A stretch of 64,000 bases of DNA from Akkermansia sp. (GTDB lineage Bacteria > Verrucomicrobiota > Verrucomicrobiia > Verrucomicrobiales > Akkermansiaceae): NCBI GenBank assembly GCA_017435365.1, contig JAFSFD010000014.1, positions 1 through 64,000 on the forward strand, read 5' to 3'. The notes under the pieces were generated by a model that searched no databases, was not told the DNA's origin, and was given only the letters and a program-made list of their open reading frames with translations. Both the position numbers and the translations under genes were made by a program. Position 1 is the stretch's first letter. Each line of letters begins with the position of its first letter. Shown here in pieces: positions 17,610-34,796 of this stretch.

Positions 17610-17644
17610 GCCGCAGTTCTCTGAAAAAGAGAGCTGCGGCGTTT
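17610..17644 (+). terminator. intrinsic terminator
   Basis: GCCGCAG-TTCTCT (17610-17622) pairs with AGAGAG-CTGCGGC (17628-17640) around an A-rich loop, followed by GTTT. The tail overlaps the start region of truA. Confidence 0.7.
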
Positions 17645-17656
17645 GACTTGCCGGTT

Positions 17657-18418
17657 ATGTCTCGTTTGCTCTTCACCTGCGCCTATGATGGCGCCCCCTA
17701 CTGCGGCTGGCAGAGCCAGCGGGAGGGGGAGTCAATTCAGGATACAATTGAGGCTGCCATGGCGCGCATTCTGAAAGCCCCGCTGCGCATCGCCGCCAGC
17801 GGGCGCACAGATGCCGGGGTGCATGCGCATGCTCAGTGTTTCCATGCGGACGTACCGGCAGAGTGCCGCATGAGCCCGCAGAACTGGCTGGCGGCACTGA
17901 ATGCGCACCTGCCGGCGAGCATCCGGATTACAGGCGTGCGGGCCGTGGCGGATGATTTTCATGCGCGCTTTGATGCGGTGGGGAAGGAGTATGAGTACCT
18001 CATCTGCCGCGGGGCGGTGCTTTCTCCCTTCCTGCATGGCCGGGCCTGGCACGTGCCGCATGAGTTTGATGCGGCCGCGTTGTCCGCAGCCATGAAAGTG
18101 TATGAGGGTACCCACGATTTCCGGCATTTTGCTGCGAACAGAGGGAACGAGCCCCCATGCCCGCCGGAAGATTTCTACCTGCGCACCATCTACAGCGCCA
18201 CGCTGAGTGAGGAAGGGGAGATGCTGCGAATCCGCGTGCATGGCAATGGCTTCATGTACCGCATGGTGCGCCTGCTGGTGGGCACGGCGCACCAGGTGGC
18301 CCGCGGCCGCATGAGCTGCGGGGCGCTGGCTGATATGCTGGTGAATCCCCTGGGGCAGAAAACCCGCTACTGCGCCCCGGCGGATGGCCTGTACCTCCGC
18401 CGGGTGTTTTACCCGTAA
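17657..18418 (+). CDS. truA: tRNA pseudouridine(38-40) synthase TruA
   Basis: A 253-residue enzyme that isomerises uridines 38-40 in the tRNA anticodon stem. The catalytic loop GRTDAGVHAHAQ is intact with Asp52. The fold's other markers are also present: YDGAPYCGWQ at the N-terminus, HDFRHFAANRG near the middle, and a C-terminal NGFMYRMVRLLVG strand. Length is normal. The ATG at 17657 is preferred to a TTG at 17648. Confidence 0.95.
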   Translation: MSRLLFTCAYDGAPYCGWQSQREGESIQDTIEAAMARILKAPLRIAASGRTDAGVHAHAQCFHADVPAECRMSPQNWLAALNAHLPASIRITGVRAVADDFHARFDAVGKEYEYLICRGAVLSPFLHGRAWHVPHEFDAAALSAAMKVYEGTHDFRHFAANRGNEPPCPPEDFYLRTIYSATLSEEGEMLRIRVHGNGFMYRMVRLLVGTAHQVARGRMSCGALADMLVNPLGQKTRYCAPADGLYLRRVFYP

Positions 18419-18428
18419 GCCGGCACGC

Positions 18429-18461
18429 AAAAAAACTGTCCCCGCCGGTGGGCGGGGACAG
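18429..18461 (-). terminator. intrinsic terminator (minus strand)
   Basis: CTGTCCCCGCC at 18436-18446 pairs with 18451-18461. On the minus strand the hairpin is followed by seven T residues, so it ends the Sel1-like gene. It may also slow polymerase leaving truA. Confidence 0.85.
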
Positions 18462-18487
18462 GGCAGGGTAGTTGGAGCAGGGTTGCT

Positions 18488-19054
18488 TCAGTTTCCGGCG
18501 GGCTGCTCAGGAGCCGGAGCGGGGGCGGATTCGGGAGCGCAGCAGGCTTTATCGCCGCCTTTGCACTTTTCTTTCCATTCCTTCCACTTCTTTTCGCAGA
18601 GCTCTTTGTACATCTTCATGTACTTTTCGGCCATTTCGGGGTTCTTTTCCACGCCTTTACCCTCTGCGTACATGTGCGCGAGCGCGCGGCAGGCGGTCGG
18701 GTGGCCTTCTGCTGCGGCTTTTTCCAGGCCGGGCAGGGCTTTTGCATACCATTCATTGGCTTTTTCGGTATCCGGGGCGGCATTGTCATCACCGGTTTCG
18801 GTGAGATAAGCCACGGTATACTGAGCGATGGGGTCGCCATTGGCGGCTTCCAGGGTTACTGTCTCGATGTCCAGCCAGGCCTGCTCACCGCAGGTGATTC
18901 CCTTGTCTGTCTTGCAGCAGGGAGTCTTACCGCAGCATTTGTCTTTGCTGCAGCAGGTGGTGGCAGGTTTGGTGGCGGGGGCGGTGTCGTCTGCCTGAGC
19001 CAGATTGACCAGACCAAGCAGCATTGCGGCGGTTGTGAGTGCAATTTTCTTCAT
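18488..19054 (-). CDS. Cys-rich secreted Sel1-like protein
   Basis: A 188-residue protein with a signal peptide (1-21, ending AQA). The first mature segment is packed with cysteines (TTCCSKDKCCGKTPCC, near residues 32-48) and another CC pair lies near the C-terminus (DKACCAPE). The middle has two Sel1-like helical repeats (ANGDPIAQYTVAYLTE and AEGHPTACRALAHMYAEG). It could bind metal or form disulfides in the periplasm. The ATG follows a -10 box by 8 nt. Single gene, converging on truA. Confidence 0.7.
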   Translation of the reverse strand: MKKIALTTAAMLLGLVNLAQADDTAPATKPATTCCSKDKCCGKTPCCKTDKGITCGEQAWLDIETVTLEAANGDPIAQYTVAYLTETGDDNAAPDTEKANEWYAKALPGLEKAAAEGHPTACRALAHMYAEGKGVEKNPEMAEKYMKMYKELCEKKWKEWKEKCKGGDKACCAPESAPAPAPEQPAGN

Positions 19055-19062
19055 AGGCCCTC

Positions 19063-19091
19063 ATTCTGCACCCAACTTTCCCCCCTTTCAA
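19063..19091 (-). promoter_or_regulatory. promoter of the Sel1-like gene
   Basis: Minus strand TTGAAA (19091-19086), 17-bp spacer, CAGAAT (19068-19063), then 8 nt to the ATG at 19054. Confidence 0.5.
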
Positions 19092-19175
19092 TCCAACTTT
19101 CTACCTATTTGAAGGCGAATTCGGGGGGATTTTTGTGAGAAATTCGATTTTTTTGAAAAAAATTAGAAATAATCA

Positions 19176-19204
19176 TTGACTTGGCGGTCGAGTGCGTGTA
19201 TACT
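19176..19204 (+). promoter_or_regulatory. tRNA-Thr-tuf promoter
   Basis: TTGACT at 19176-19181 and TATACT at 19199-19204 with a 17-bp spacer, the best promoter of the window. An A/T-rich stretch of about 45 bp upstream could act as an UP element. Confidence 0.85.
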
Positions 19205-19251
19205 CGCCCCGCTTTCACGTCTCACACGAGTGGGACGCCCGGAGTCAAGTC

Positions 19252-19323
<72 letters not shown>

Positions 19324-19368
19324 TTTTGATTTCTTGCAAGAATAGCAGCTCTAACTTAAATTACTATT

Positions 19369-20550
<1,182 letters not shown>

Positions 20551-20574
20551 GTTGCCTTTCCGAAAACTTAGAAA

Positions 20575-20640
20575 TGGGTGACCACCCCGCAAGTGGGTGG
20601 CACCTCGGCCAGGGGAGATGGCCGCAAGGCCATCTCCCCT
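20575..20640 (+). other. two hairpins between tuf and tRNA-Trp
   Basis: CCACCC pairs with GGGTGG at about 20582-20600. A perfect 13-bp stem (20611-20623 with 20628-20640) is then closed by a GCAA loop of the stable GNRA class. No T-run follows, so these look like processing or stability elements in the tuf-tRNA transcript rather than a terminator. Confidence 0.65.
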
Positions 20641-20671
20641 GATAAGCCGGAACACGACAGAGCAAGGTTAT

Positions 20672-20747
20672 AGGGTAATAGCTCAATTGGTAGAGCAGCG
20701 GTCTCCAAAACCGCGTGTTGGGAGTTCGAGTCTCTCTTACCCTGCCA
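20672..20747 (+). tRNA. tRNA-Trp (CCA anticodon)
   Basis: Acceptor AGGGTAA/TTACCCT, D-arm GCTCAATTGGTAGAGC, anticodon arm with CTCCAAA giving anticodon CCA, T-arm GGGAG-TTCGAGT-CTCTC, and an encoded GCCA 3' end. Its place between tuf and secE is the common bacterial arrangement. Confidence 0.97.
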
Positions 20748-20798
20748 GCCTTCCTCTTTTTTTTTCTCAAAAAATATCCGCACCATCTCACGCTTACA

Positions 20799-21026
20799 AT
20801 GTTCCGCAAGATTTCCCAATATATTTCTGCTGTAAAGGGCGAGTTGAAGAAGTGCTCCTGGCCCTGGGAGAGCGACCCGAAGATTACCGGGTTCAAGAAG
20901 TTCCGTGAGCTGTCCGGTTCGACAGTTGTAGTGCTCATCGCCATGGTGCTGCTGGGCGCTTATGTCGCATTCTTTGACTACGTGCTCTCGGCGGTGGTGA
21001 CCCGCGCGATTGAGCTGCTTTCCTGA
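20799..21026 (+). CDS. secE: preprotein translocase subunit SecE
   Basis: A 75-residue protein with the amphipathic N-terminal helix and conserved W-P segment (KKCSWPWES) of SecE, then one membrane helix (about residues 44-66). It clamps SecY in the translocon. It sits directly before nusG as usual. No Shine-Dalgarno sequence precedes the ATG. Confidence 0.92.
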   Translation: MFRKISQYISAVKGELKKCSWPWESDPKITGFKKFRELSGSTVVVLIAMVLLGAYVAFFDYVLSAVVTRAIELLS

Positions 21027-21057
21027 TTTTCATTTTTCCATATTTTATCACCATTAT

Positions 21058-21696
21058 ATGTCCCGCCCCTACGATCGTAAGTCCGGCACGGTGCGCGTGA
21101 CCCCTGAGCCGAAGGATCAGTGGTACGTGCTGCATGTGCTTTCCAACAAGGAAGACCGCGCGGTGGAAAACCTCAACCGCCTGTTTAAGGAGGATGAGGA
21201 GATGAATGCCCTGCTGCAGAGCACGCCGCTGGTTCCCAAGGAAAAGGTGGAGGACGTGCGCAACGGCAAAAAGTACATCGTGAACCGCAAGCTCTACCCG
21301 GGCTATGTGTATCTGAACTTTGCGCTGCGCCGCCCGGATGGTTCCCTGAACAATGAGGCCTGGTATAAGATTCAGGCTGTTGATGGCGTCATCAGTTTTG
21401 CCTGCGGTCGCAACAAGGAGCCGCTTCCTATGTCCAAGAAGGACGTGCAGGAGCTCATGGCTGAAATTGAGCGCCGCAGTGGTTCTGCCCGCCCGAAGGT
21501 TTCCTTCAACGTGGGTGAGGAAGTGGTGGTGCTGGATGGCGCCTTCCAGGGCGAGCACGGCATCGTGGAGATGGTGGACACCGAGCGCGGCCGTCTGCGC
21601 GTGGGTGTGACCATGTTCGGCCGCTCCAATCCGCTTGATTTGTCCTATGCCCAGGTGCAGCTGGTGCCTGATGACGAGAAGGGCAAGAACCTGTAA
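21058..21696 (+). CDS. nusG: transcription termination/antitermination protein NusG
   Basis: A 212-residue NusG that binds RNA polymerase and links it to Rho or the ribosome. The NGN domain starts at QWYVLHVLSNKE and includes LYPGYVYLNF. An insertion of about 25 residues (EDEEMNALLQSTPLVPKEKV) separates its first helix from the next strand. The KOW domain is at the C-terminus (NVGEEVVVLDGAFQGEHG). ATG 21058 (MSRPYDRK) was chosen because the earlier frame runs into secE. Confidence 0.95.
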   Translation: MSRPYDRKSGTVRVTPEPKDQWYVLHVLSNKEDRAVENLNRLFKEDEEMNALLQSTPLVPKEKVEDVRNGKKYIVNRKLYPGYVYLNFALRRPDGSLNNEAWYKIQAVDGVISFACGRNKEPLPMSKKDVQELMAEIERRSGSARPKVSFNVGEEVVVLDGAFQGEHGIVEMVDTERGRLRVGVTMFGRSNPLDLSYAQVQLVPDDEKGKNL

Positions 21697-21767
21697 GGAG
21701 AAGATTTCCCCCGCCGCCGGGGGCCGGCACCTGCCGGTGAGTGCGGCAAACCCAAACTAACACAACC

Positions 21768-22196
21768 ATGGCAAAAGAAGTAGTTAAAATCATTAAGCTG
21801 CAGATTCCTGCCGGCGCTGCGAATCCCTCGCCGCCCGTGGGTCCTGCTCTTGGTCAGGCCGGTGTTAACATCATGGGCTTCTGCAAAGAGTTCAACGCTA
21901 AGACTCAGAAGCAGGCCGGTGACGTTCTCCCCGTCGTGATCACCGTGTACAAGGACAAGTCCTTCGACTTCATCACCAAGCAGCCGCCGGCAGCCCTTCT
22001 TCTGAAGAAGGCCGCAGGTATCAAGTCCGGCTCTGGCGAGCCGAACAAGACCAAGGTGGCTAAGATCTCCAAGGAGAAGCTGATGGAAATTGTCAACACC
22101 AAGATGCCCGACTTTAACACCACGAACCCGGAAGCCGCTGCCCGCATCATTGCCGGTCAGGCCCGTCAGATGGGTATCGAGGTTGAAGGCATGTAA
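21768..22196 (+). CDS. rplK: 50S ribosomal protein L11
   Basis: A 142-residue L11 ([24 protein letters not shown] at the N-terminus) which binds the GTPase-associated region of 23S rRNA. The proline-rich N-domain and the C-terminal RNA-binding domain are both intact. The start is the ATG after ACACAACC, without a Shine-Dalgarno sequence. First of the four ribosomal genes in the rplKAJL cluster. Confidence 0.97.
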   Translation: MAKEVVKIIKLQIPAGAANPSPPVGPALGQAGVNIMGFCKEFNAKTQKQAGDVLPVVITVYKDKSFDFITKQPPAALLLKKAAGIKSGSGEPNKTKVAKISKEKLMEIVNTKMPDFNTTNPEAAARIIAGQARQMGIEVEGM

Positions 22197-22252
22197 CCCC
22201 TTCGCAGGAGGGAATAAACTAATATAAACCCCGAACGTACTGCTAAATTAAT

Positions 22253-22954
22253 ATGTCTACAAAACGCTCCAAGCGCTACAACGAGGCAGCCAAGCTTGTT
22301 GATGCCAGCAAGAACTACGCTGTCGAGGAGGCTGTGGAACTGATGAAGAGCTTCCCGGCTCCGAAGTTCGACCCCACGGTCACCGTTTCCTTCCACCTGA
22401 CGGTGGATCCCCGCAAAGCCGACCAGATGGTGCGTGGCTCCGTGGCCCTGCCCAATGGTACTGGTAAGAATGTTCGCGTCATCGTGTTTGCCCAGGGTGA
22501 GGCCGCTCAGGCTGCTCTGGAGGCCGGTGCCGAGAAGGTTGGTCTGGAAGACCTGATTAAGGAAATCCAGGGCGGTTACCTTGATTTCGACAGCGCAATC
22601 GCCACCCCGGACGCCATGGCCCAGGTGCGTAAGATTGCCCGTGTGCTCGGCCCGCGCGGCCTGATGCCCAACCCGAAGACCGGCACTGTGACGGATGACA
22701 CCGCCAAGGCCGTGCGCGAGGTGAAGGCTGGTCGCGTTGACTTCAAGGTTGACAAGAACGCCAACATTTCTGCCGCTGTGGGCAAGCTTTCCTTCGAAAG
22801 CGACAAGCTCGTTGAGAACGCTCGTGCATTCATCTCCGCCGTTGTGAAGGCCCGCCCCTCCGGCGCCAAGGGCGCTTACATCGCCGGTGTGACTATGTCC
22901 AGCTCCATGAACCCCGGCCTGTCCATCAGCCCGGTGGAGTACTCCAAGAACTAA
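22253..22954 (+). CDS. rplA: 50S ribosomal protein L1
   Basis: A 233-residue L1 of the ribosomal L1 stalk. Visible landmarks are [20 protein letters not shown], the [15 protein letters not shown] signature and a C-terminal [12 protein letters not shown]1 often represses its own operon by binding mRNA; the 56-bp spacer from rplK is short and I cannot point to a convincing L1 site. Confidence 0.97.
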   Translation: MSTKRSKRYNEAAKLVDASKNYAVEEAVELMKSFPAPKFDPTVTVSFHLTVDPRKADQMVRGSVALPNGTGKNVRVIVFAQGEAAQAALEAGAEKVGLEDLIKEIQGGYLDFDSAIATPDAMAQVRKIARVLGPRGLMPNPKTGTVTDDTAKAVREVKAGRVDFKVDKNANISAAVGKLSFESDKLVENARAFISAVVKARPSGAKGAYIAGVTMSSSMNPGLSISPVEYSKN

Positions 22955-22974
22955 CCTGAACCACAAGAACTAGT

Positions 22975-23505
22975 ATGAGCAACGAAAAGAAACTCAATCC
23001 TCACAAGGGCGTTATCATCGATAGCCTCGTGGCCAAGGTTAACGCTTCTCCCTTCGTGCTGGTGTTCGATTACACCGGCGTGACGGTGCCCGAGTTCACC
23101 GCTCTGCGCGCTGCGCTGGCTGAAGCCGGTGCCAAGTGCGAGGTGGCCAAGAACACCTTCATGGCCAAGGCTATTGCCTCTGCCGGGCTGCCGGATATCT
23201 CCGCTTCCCTGAAGGGCCAGACCGCCTACATCATGGGCAACAGCGATGTGTGCGCCGCCGCCAAGGCTGTGAACAACTTCGCCAAGAAGTCCAAGAAGGC
23301 TGCCTGGAAGGCCGGTATCCTTGATGGTGCCGAACTGAGCCCCGAGAAGATCAAGGCCCTGGGCGACCTGCCCAGCCGCGAAGTACTGCTGGCCACCCTG
23401 CTTGGTACCATCAATGGTGCCGGTGCTGCTCTGGCCCGCGTCATCCAGGCCTACGTCGACAAGGAAAATGGTGGTGCAACGGAAGAAACTTCCGCTGCTG
23501 AGTAA
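22975..23505 (+). CDS. rplJ: 50S ribosomal protein L10
   Basis: A 176-residue L10 that anchors L7/L12 dimers to the ribosome. The N-terminal RNA-binding domain has the typical VLVFDYTGVTVPEFTALRAAL and CEVAKNTFMAKA pieces, and a helical tail binds L7/L12. It follows rplA by 20 bp, so the usual long rplJ leader is missing here; the structured leader lies in front of rplL instead. Confidence 0.96.
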   Translation: MSNEKKLNPHKGVIIDSLVAKVNASPFVLVFDYTGVTVPEFTALRAALAEAGAKCEVAKNTFMAKAIASAGLPDISASLKGQTAYIMGNSDVCAAAKAVNNFAKKSKKAAWKAGILDGAELSPEKIKALGDLPSREVLLATLLGTINGAGAALARVIQAYVDKENGGATEETSAAE

Positions 23506-23658
23506 AAAAAGACTTGAACAGATGGCGGCGGTGTGGTATCAACTGCCCGCCGCCTGAAAAAAATTAGGTTCTCTGTCGGCTCTCCGGCCGGTGAGAACTG
23601 AAATGGATGGGGAGCCCCCATCCGCGACAAGAACCAATTAACTAGAAAAAATACTACA
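23506..23658 (+). promoter_or_regulatory. structured rplJ-rplL spacer with possible internal promoter
   Basis: The 153-nt gap holds three hairpins: GGCGGCGG/CCGCCGCC (23524-23554), GTTCTC/GAGAAC with an inner CGGC/GCCG (23568-23598), and GGATGGGG/CCCCATCC (23605-23623). TTGAAC (23514-23519), 17 bp, TATCAA (23537-23542) could be an internal promoter giving extra L7/L12, which ribosomes need in several copies. Function inferred. Confidence 0.6.
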
Positions 23659-24033
23659 ATGGCTGATATCAATACTATCGCTGAGGAACTTGGCAAGCTT
23701 ACCATCCTGGAGGCTGCTGAGCTTGTGAAGATGCTGGAAGAGAAGTGGGGCGTTTCCGCCGCTGCTCCGGTTGCTGCCGCCGCTCCCGGCGCTGCTCCCG
23801 CTGAGGCTGCTGAGGAGAAGACCGACTTCGACGTTGAGCTGACCGACGCCGGTGCCAGCAAGATCAACGTCATTAAGGCTGTGCGCACCGTCAAGACCGG
23901 TCTGGGTCTGGCTGATGCCAAGAAGCTCGTTGAGAGCGCTCCCGCCGTCATCCTTGAGGGCGTTTCCAAGGAGGAAGCCGAGAAGGCCAAGGCCGAGCTC
24001 GAGAAGGCTGGCGCCAAGGTCACCATCAAGTAA
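23659..24033 (+). CDS. rplL: 50S ribosomal protein L7/L12
   Basis: A 124-residue L7/L12 of the ribosomal stalk, with an N-terminal dimerisation helix pair, an Ala/Pro-rich hinge near residues 37-55 and the conserved C-terminal domain ([22 protein letters not shown]-type region). The ATG follows ACTAGAAAAAATACTACA, with no Shine-Dalgarno sequence. Confidence 0.97.
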   Translation: MADINTIAEELGKLTILEAAELVKMLEEKWGVSAAAPVAAAAPGAAPAEAAEEKTDFDVELTDAGASKINVIKAVRTVKTGLGLADAKKLVESAPAVILEGVSKEEAEKAKAELEKAGAKVTIK

Positions 24034-24044
24034 CCTTTCGTTTT

Positions 24045-24087
24045 ACGCGAAGCAGGAGGGGATTTCTGTCCTCTCCTGCCTTCGCGT
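24045..24087 (+). other. rplL-rpoB attenuator-like hairpin
   Basis: ACGCGAAG (24045-24052) pairs with CTTCGCGT (24080-24087) and CAGGAG with CTCCTG inside, making a long stem with a one-base bulge. No T-run follows. Position and form resemble the attenuator/RNase III site between rplL and rpoB in E. coli. Confidence 0.7.
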
Positions 24088-24158
24088 CCCTCCGTTTCTG
24101 GCTACATTCGGAGTGTTTTCTAAGCCGTTAAGTGTCATAATTTTATAGAAATCTTCAT

Positions 24159-24261
24159 GTGCGCGTGCGCACGTAGACCCGACCCGGGGCTGAGGATGAA
24201 ATGTGTCATCAGGCTCCCGGTCGGTTTTACGAAGGAACCGACCCCGCACCTGGCCAGGTGC
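24159..24261 (+). promoter_or_regulatory. rpoB leader palindromes
   Basis: The leader holds GTGCGC-GT-GCGCAC (24159-24172), GGTCGGTT/AACCGACC (24219-24243) and the 16-bp palindrome GCACCTGG-CCAGGTGC (24246-24261), all before the rpoB ATG at 24285. They suggest post-transcriptional or protein-mediated control of rpoBC; no known element is recognised. Confidence 0.5.
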
Positions 24262-24284
24262 ACAACCACATCTCCGACAACTCC

Positions 24285-28352
<4,068 letters not shown>

Positions 28353-28422
28353 ACCTGTAACCGCTGCCCGGTGCGGTTCCCGAGCCGGGCAGCATTCCTG
28401 AACCTCTTAATTCTACACAAAT

Positions 28423-32697
<4,275 letters not shown>

Positions 32698-32723
32698 AGC
32701 GCCCGCTGAGTAGCAAAACTTCA

Positions 32724-32758
32724 CGCCCGGCACTGCTGCATGCAGTGCCGGGCGTTTT
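32724..32758 (+). terminator. intrinsic terminator of rpoBC
   Basis: A perfect 13-bp stem (32724-32736 with 32742-32754) is followed by TTTT. Confidence 0.92.
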
Positions 32759-32784
32759 CCATGGATGATTGGGGAAAGGTGGCG

Positions 32785-33888
32785 TCAGCTGAGCCATTCG
32801 GCCAGCTGGCTCACCCGGAAGCAGGGGTTCCAGGCGGCGGCGATATCTGCGGCGCTGCGTTCACCCTTCTGCCATTTTTCTAGTTCCTCCAGCAGGGCAG
32901 AGCAGAGCTCCTCCGGGGTGTCCTCACGGGAAACGGTGCCGGAGTTTTTCTCGGTGTACCAGCGCACCACGCTGAGCAGCGGGCGCGGCGGGCAGACCAC
33001 GCTGCAGCCGCAGCACAGCGCTTCGGCCGAGGCTCCGTGCGAGCCCTCGCTTTCCGATGTGCACAGGGAGACGCTGGCGCGGTTGTAAAGCTTGCTGAGC
33101 TGCTCATGATTGCAGAAACCACGCAGCTGCACTCTGTTTTTTGCGCTTTCCTGCAGGTTTGTCCACCAGTCTTGCAGGGCAGGGGTGGCCGGCCCGCAAA
33201 TATCCACCAGCGCGCTGCTGTGGCGCTGCAGCAGCGCGTCTATGGTGCGCATCAGCATGCCTGCCCGCTTTACTGTTGTGTGCCAGTTACCTACGCAGAT
33301 GATGCGTGGCTGCTTCTCCCCCCCGTAGTATTGGAAGCAGCTGCTCACCGGTGCAGGAAAACCCTTGCACCTGGCTGCCAGTTCTGCACCATACGATGAA
33401 TCTTTGCTCAGGGCTTCGATACATGGCCCTGAGGTTGTGATGAAATGGGCGTATCCGAGGTGTTTGCTCCGCAGCAGGTTTATCAGGATGTCTTTTGCCT
33501 TGTTGATTAATTTGCTGCCGGGGCGGCTCAGGTGCTCGTGCAGTTCGCCGCTGGAATCAAAGTGAATGATGAGTTTCAGCCCGGCTTTGCGGATGGCCCG
33601 GGCTACGGACAGGTAGCGCGGATCCCCCCAGGAATACAGAACCACTCCATCTACACCCAGCCCTCGCCACCAGCCCGGACTTGATAATGTTTTTTGTGGT
33701 ACCCTCAGCAGACTCTCTGTGGCCAGGTCATCTGCGTGTGCCGGTAGCGGCATGATGACTCTGCATTGATGCCCCAGTTTCTGCAGTTCTTTGCATATCA
33801 GCCCCGTATCGCGCGTGAAAAAATAGTCATTCGCATGAAACGCAACGGGAGTGCAGGTTGCAAAGCGTCTGGGAAAACTGCTCATCAT
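32785..33888 (-). CDS. glycosyltransferase, GT4-like
   Basis: A 367-residue enzyme with the GT-B two-domain look: an N-terminal part with GLICKELQKLGHQCRVIMPLP, and a C-terminal part with a CVGNWHTTVKRAGML strand-loop, VDICGP, and an SESEGSHGASAEALCCG segment that resembles the nucleotide-sugar-binding E-x7-E region of GT4. It probably adds sugars to a surface glycan; donor and acceptor unknown. Two adjacent ATGs (33888, 33885) follow a -10 box by 8 nt. Single gene. Confidence 0.75.
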   Translation of the reverse strand: MMSSFPRRFATCTPVAFHANDYFFTRDTGLICKELQKLGHQCRVIMPLPAHADDLATESLLRVPQKTLSSPGWWRGLGVDGVVLYSWGDPRYLSVARAIRKAGLKLIIHFDSSGELHEHLSRPGSKLINKAKDILINLLRSKHLGYAHFITTSGPCIEALSKDSSYGAELAARCKGFPAPVSSCFQYYGGEKQPRIICVGNWHTTVKRAGMLMRTIDALLQRHSSALVDICGPATPALQDWWTNLQESAKNRVQLRGFCNHEQLSKLYNRASVSLCTSESEGSHGASAEALCCGCSVVCPPRPLLSVVRWYTEKNSGTVSREDTPEELCSALLEELEKWQKGERSAADIAAAWNPCFRVSQLAEWLS

Positions 33889-33896
33889 TGCCGGAA

Positions 33897-33925
33897 AGCA
33901 TACCCAGACCTATGCCGGAAGTCAA
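33897..33925 (-). promoter_or_regulatory. promoter of the GT4-like gene
   Basis: Minus strand TTGACT (33925-33920), 17-bp spacer, TATGCT (33902-33897), 8 nt before the ATG at 33888. Confidence 0.7.
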
Positions 33926-33947
33926 GTTCTTATCATGAAATGCAAAT

Positions 33948-33975
33948 CGCGCCGGATAGCGGACTATCCGGCGCG
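33948..33975 (-). terminator. hairpin terminator after the arm-like ORF
   Basis: A perfect 12-bp stem (33948-33959 with 33964-33975) closed by CGGA. On the minus strand it is followed by ATTTGCATTT, a weak U-tract. Confidence 0.6.
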
Positions 33976-34002
33976 GTAGTAAAGATGTTCGCCTCCTTCA
34001 GC

Positions 34003-34230
34003 TCAGGCGGCAATGCCGAAATGGCGTTGAATGTCCTCGAAGATGCGGTCGCGTAGACGACGAGCTCTCTCAATATTGCGGGTCTTGAGGGAGAAACGGA
34101 GACGCTCAGCCGTTGCATCCGGCTTGTGCACCGTCACGTGGCACCACCACACGCCGCGGTTGTTCCACAGGTGGTGGTTAAGGTTGTCATCGTTGATACG
34201 AAGCGCGATCTTGGTCTGTTGCGGGGTCAT
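34003..34230 (-). CDS. orphan integrase-arm-like DNA-binding protein
   Basis: A 75-residue ORF (from MTPQQTK) with the sequence pattern of the N-terminal arm-binding domain of tyrosine recombinases: RGVWWCHVTVH, then LRFSLKTRNIERARRLRDRIFEDI, like the 'SLkTrd..eA..rrd' strand-helix of integrases. It ends there, with no catalytic domain downstream. It follows rpmB on the same strand, and a longer version could start at 34344. It may be an integrase remnant or a recruited DNA- or RNA-binding protein. Confidence 0.55.
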   Translation of the reverse strand: MTPQQTKIALRINDDNLNHHLWNNRGVWWCHVTVHKPDATAERLRFSLKTRNIERARRLRDRIFEDIQRHFGIAA

Positions 34231-34359
34231 TTCTGTAGAATTATCTGAAAGGTAATAGGTGTCCGCGTTCGTTTCTGAACCGCTGTGCGGCACCTCCGGG
34301 TCAGGCTTTGGATTGTAGACGCAGGAGGTAGCCGCTCCGTTCAAAAAAAGCAGGGGGAT

Positions 34360-34638
34360 TTAGTAAAGAATCCCGGCTTTCTTGAGCGTGTTGTATGCAC
34401 CATTCTTGGAGATAGTGCGCAGAGCCTTGCAGGAAAGCTTCATGCGGAGGTAGCCACCCTTGCCACCGTTGAGCTCGGGCACCCAGATGCGCTTCTCCTG
34501 GAGGTTGGGATAAACAGTGCGGTTCACCACCTTGGTGACGTGACGACCGATACCGCCCTTCTTCTTGGCAAGACCGGAACGATGAATGCGGCGGCCCTTG
34601 TGCGGCATGGCAAATGTGATATTGCAGATACGGGACAT
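34360..34638 (-). CDS. rpmB: 50S ribosomal protein L28
   Basis: A 92-residue L28 beginning MSRICNITF, with the conserved HRSGLAKKKGGIG and an RRTWYPNLQ-like segment here NRTVYPNLQEKRIWVPE. The family's C-terminal LSCKALRTISK is present. It lacks the N-terminal CxxC pair of zinc-type L28. It has its own promoter and a leader of about 35 nt. Confidence 0.9.
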   Translation of the reverse strand: MSRICNITFAMPHKGRRIHRSGLAKKKGGIGRHVTKVVNRTVYPNLQEKRIWVPELNGGKGGYLRMKLSCKALRTISKNGAYNTLKKAGILY

Positions 34639-34678
34639 AAGATGTTCTAGGTGACGTTAAAAAATAAAGCGGTGCGCT

Positions 34679-34706
34679 ATTTTACACAATTTGGGCGCGG
34701 CGTCAA
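34679..34706 (-). promoter_or_regulatory. rpmB promoter
   Basis: Minus strand TTGACG (34706-34701), 16-bp spacer, TAAAAT (34684-34679). It faces away from the glycosyltransferase promoter at 34760. Confidence 0.7.
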
Positions 34707-34759
34707 GCAAAACTACAACGAATCGGGGAAAAAGTTCATGTGATTGGCACAGAGAGAGC

Positions 34760-34788
34760 TTTACAGCAGGAAAAAGCTGGTATAGAAT
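34760..34788 (+). promoter_or_regulatory. promoter of the GT14-like gene
   Basis: TTTACA at 34760-34765, 17-bp spacer, TAGAAT at 34783-34788. The ATG at 34797 is 8 nt further, consistent with leaderless starts elsewhere in the window. Confidence 0.6.
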
Positions 34789-34796
34789 GCATGATT

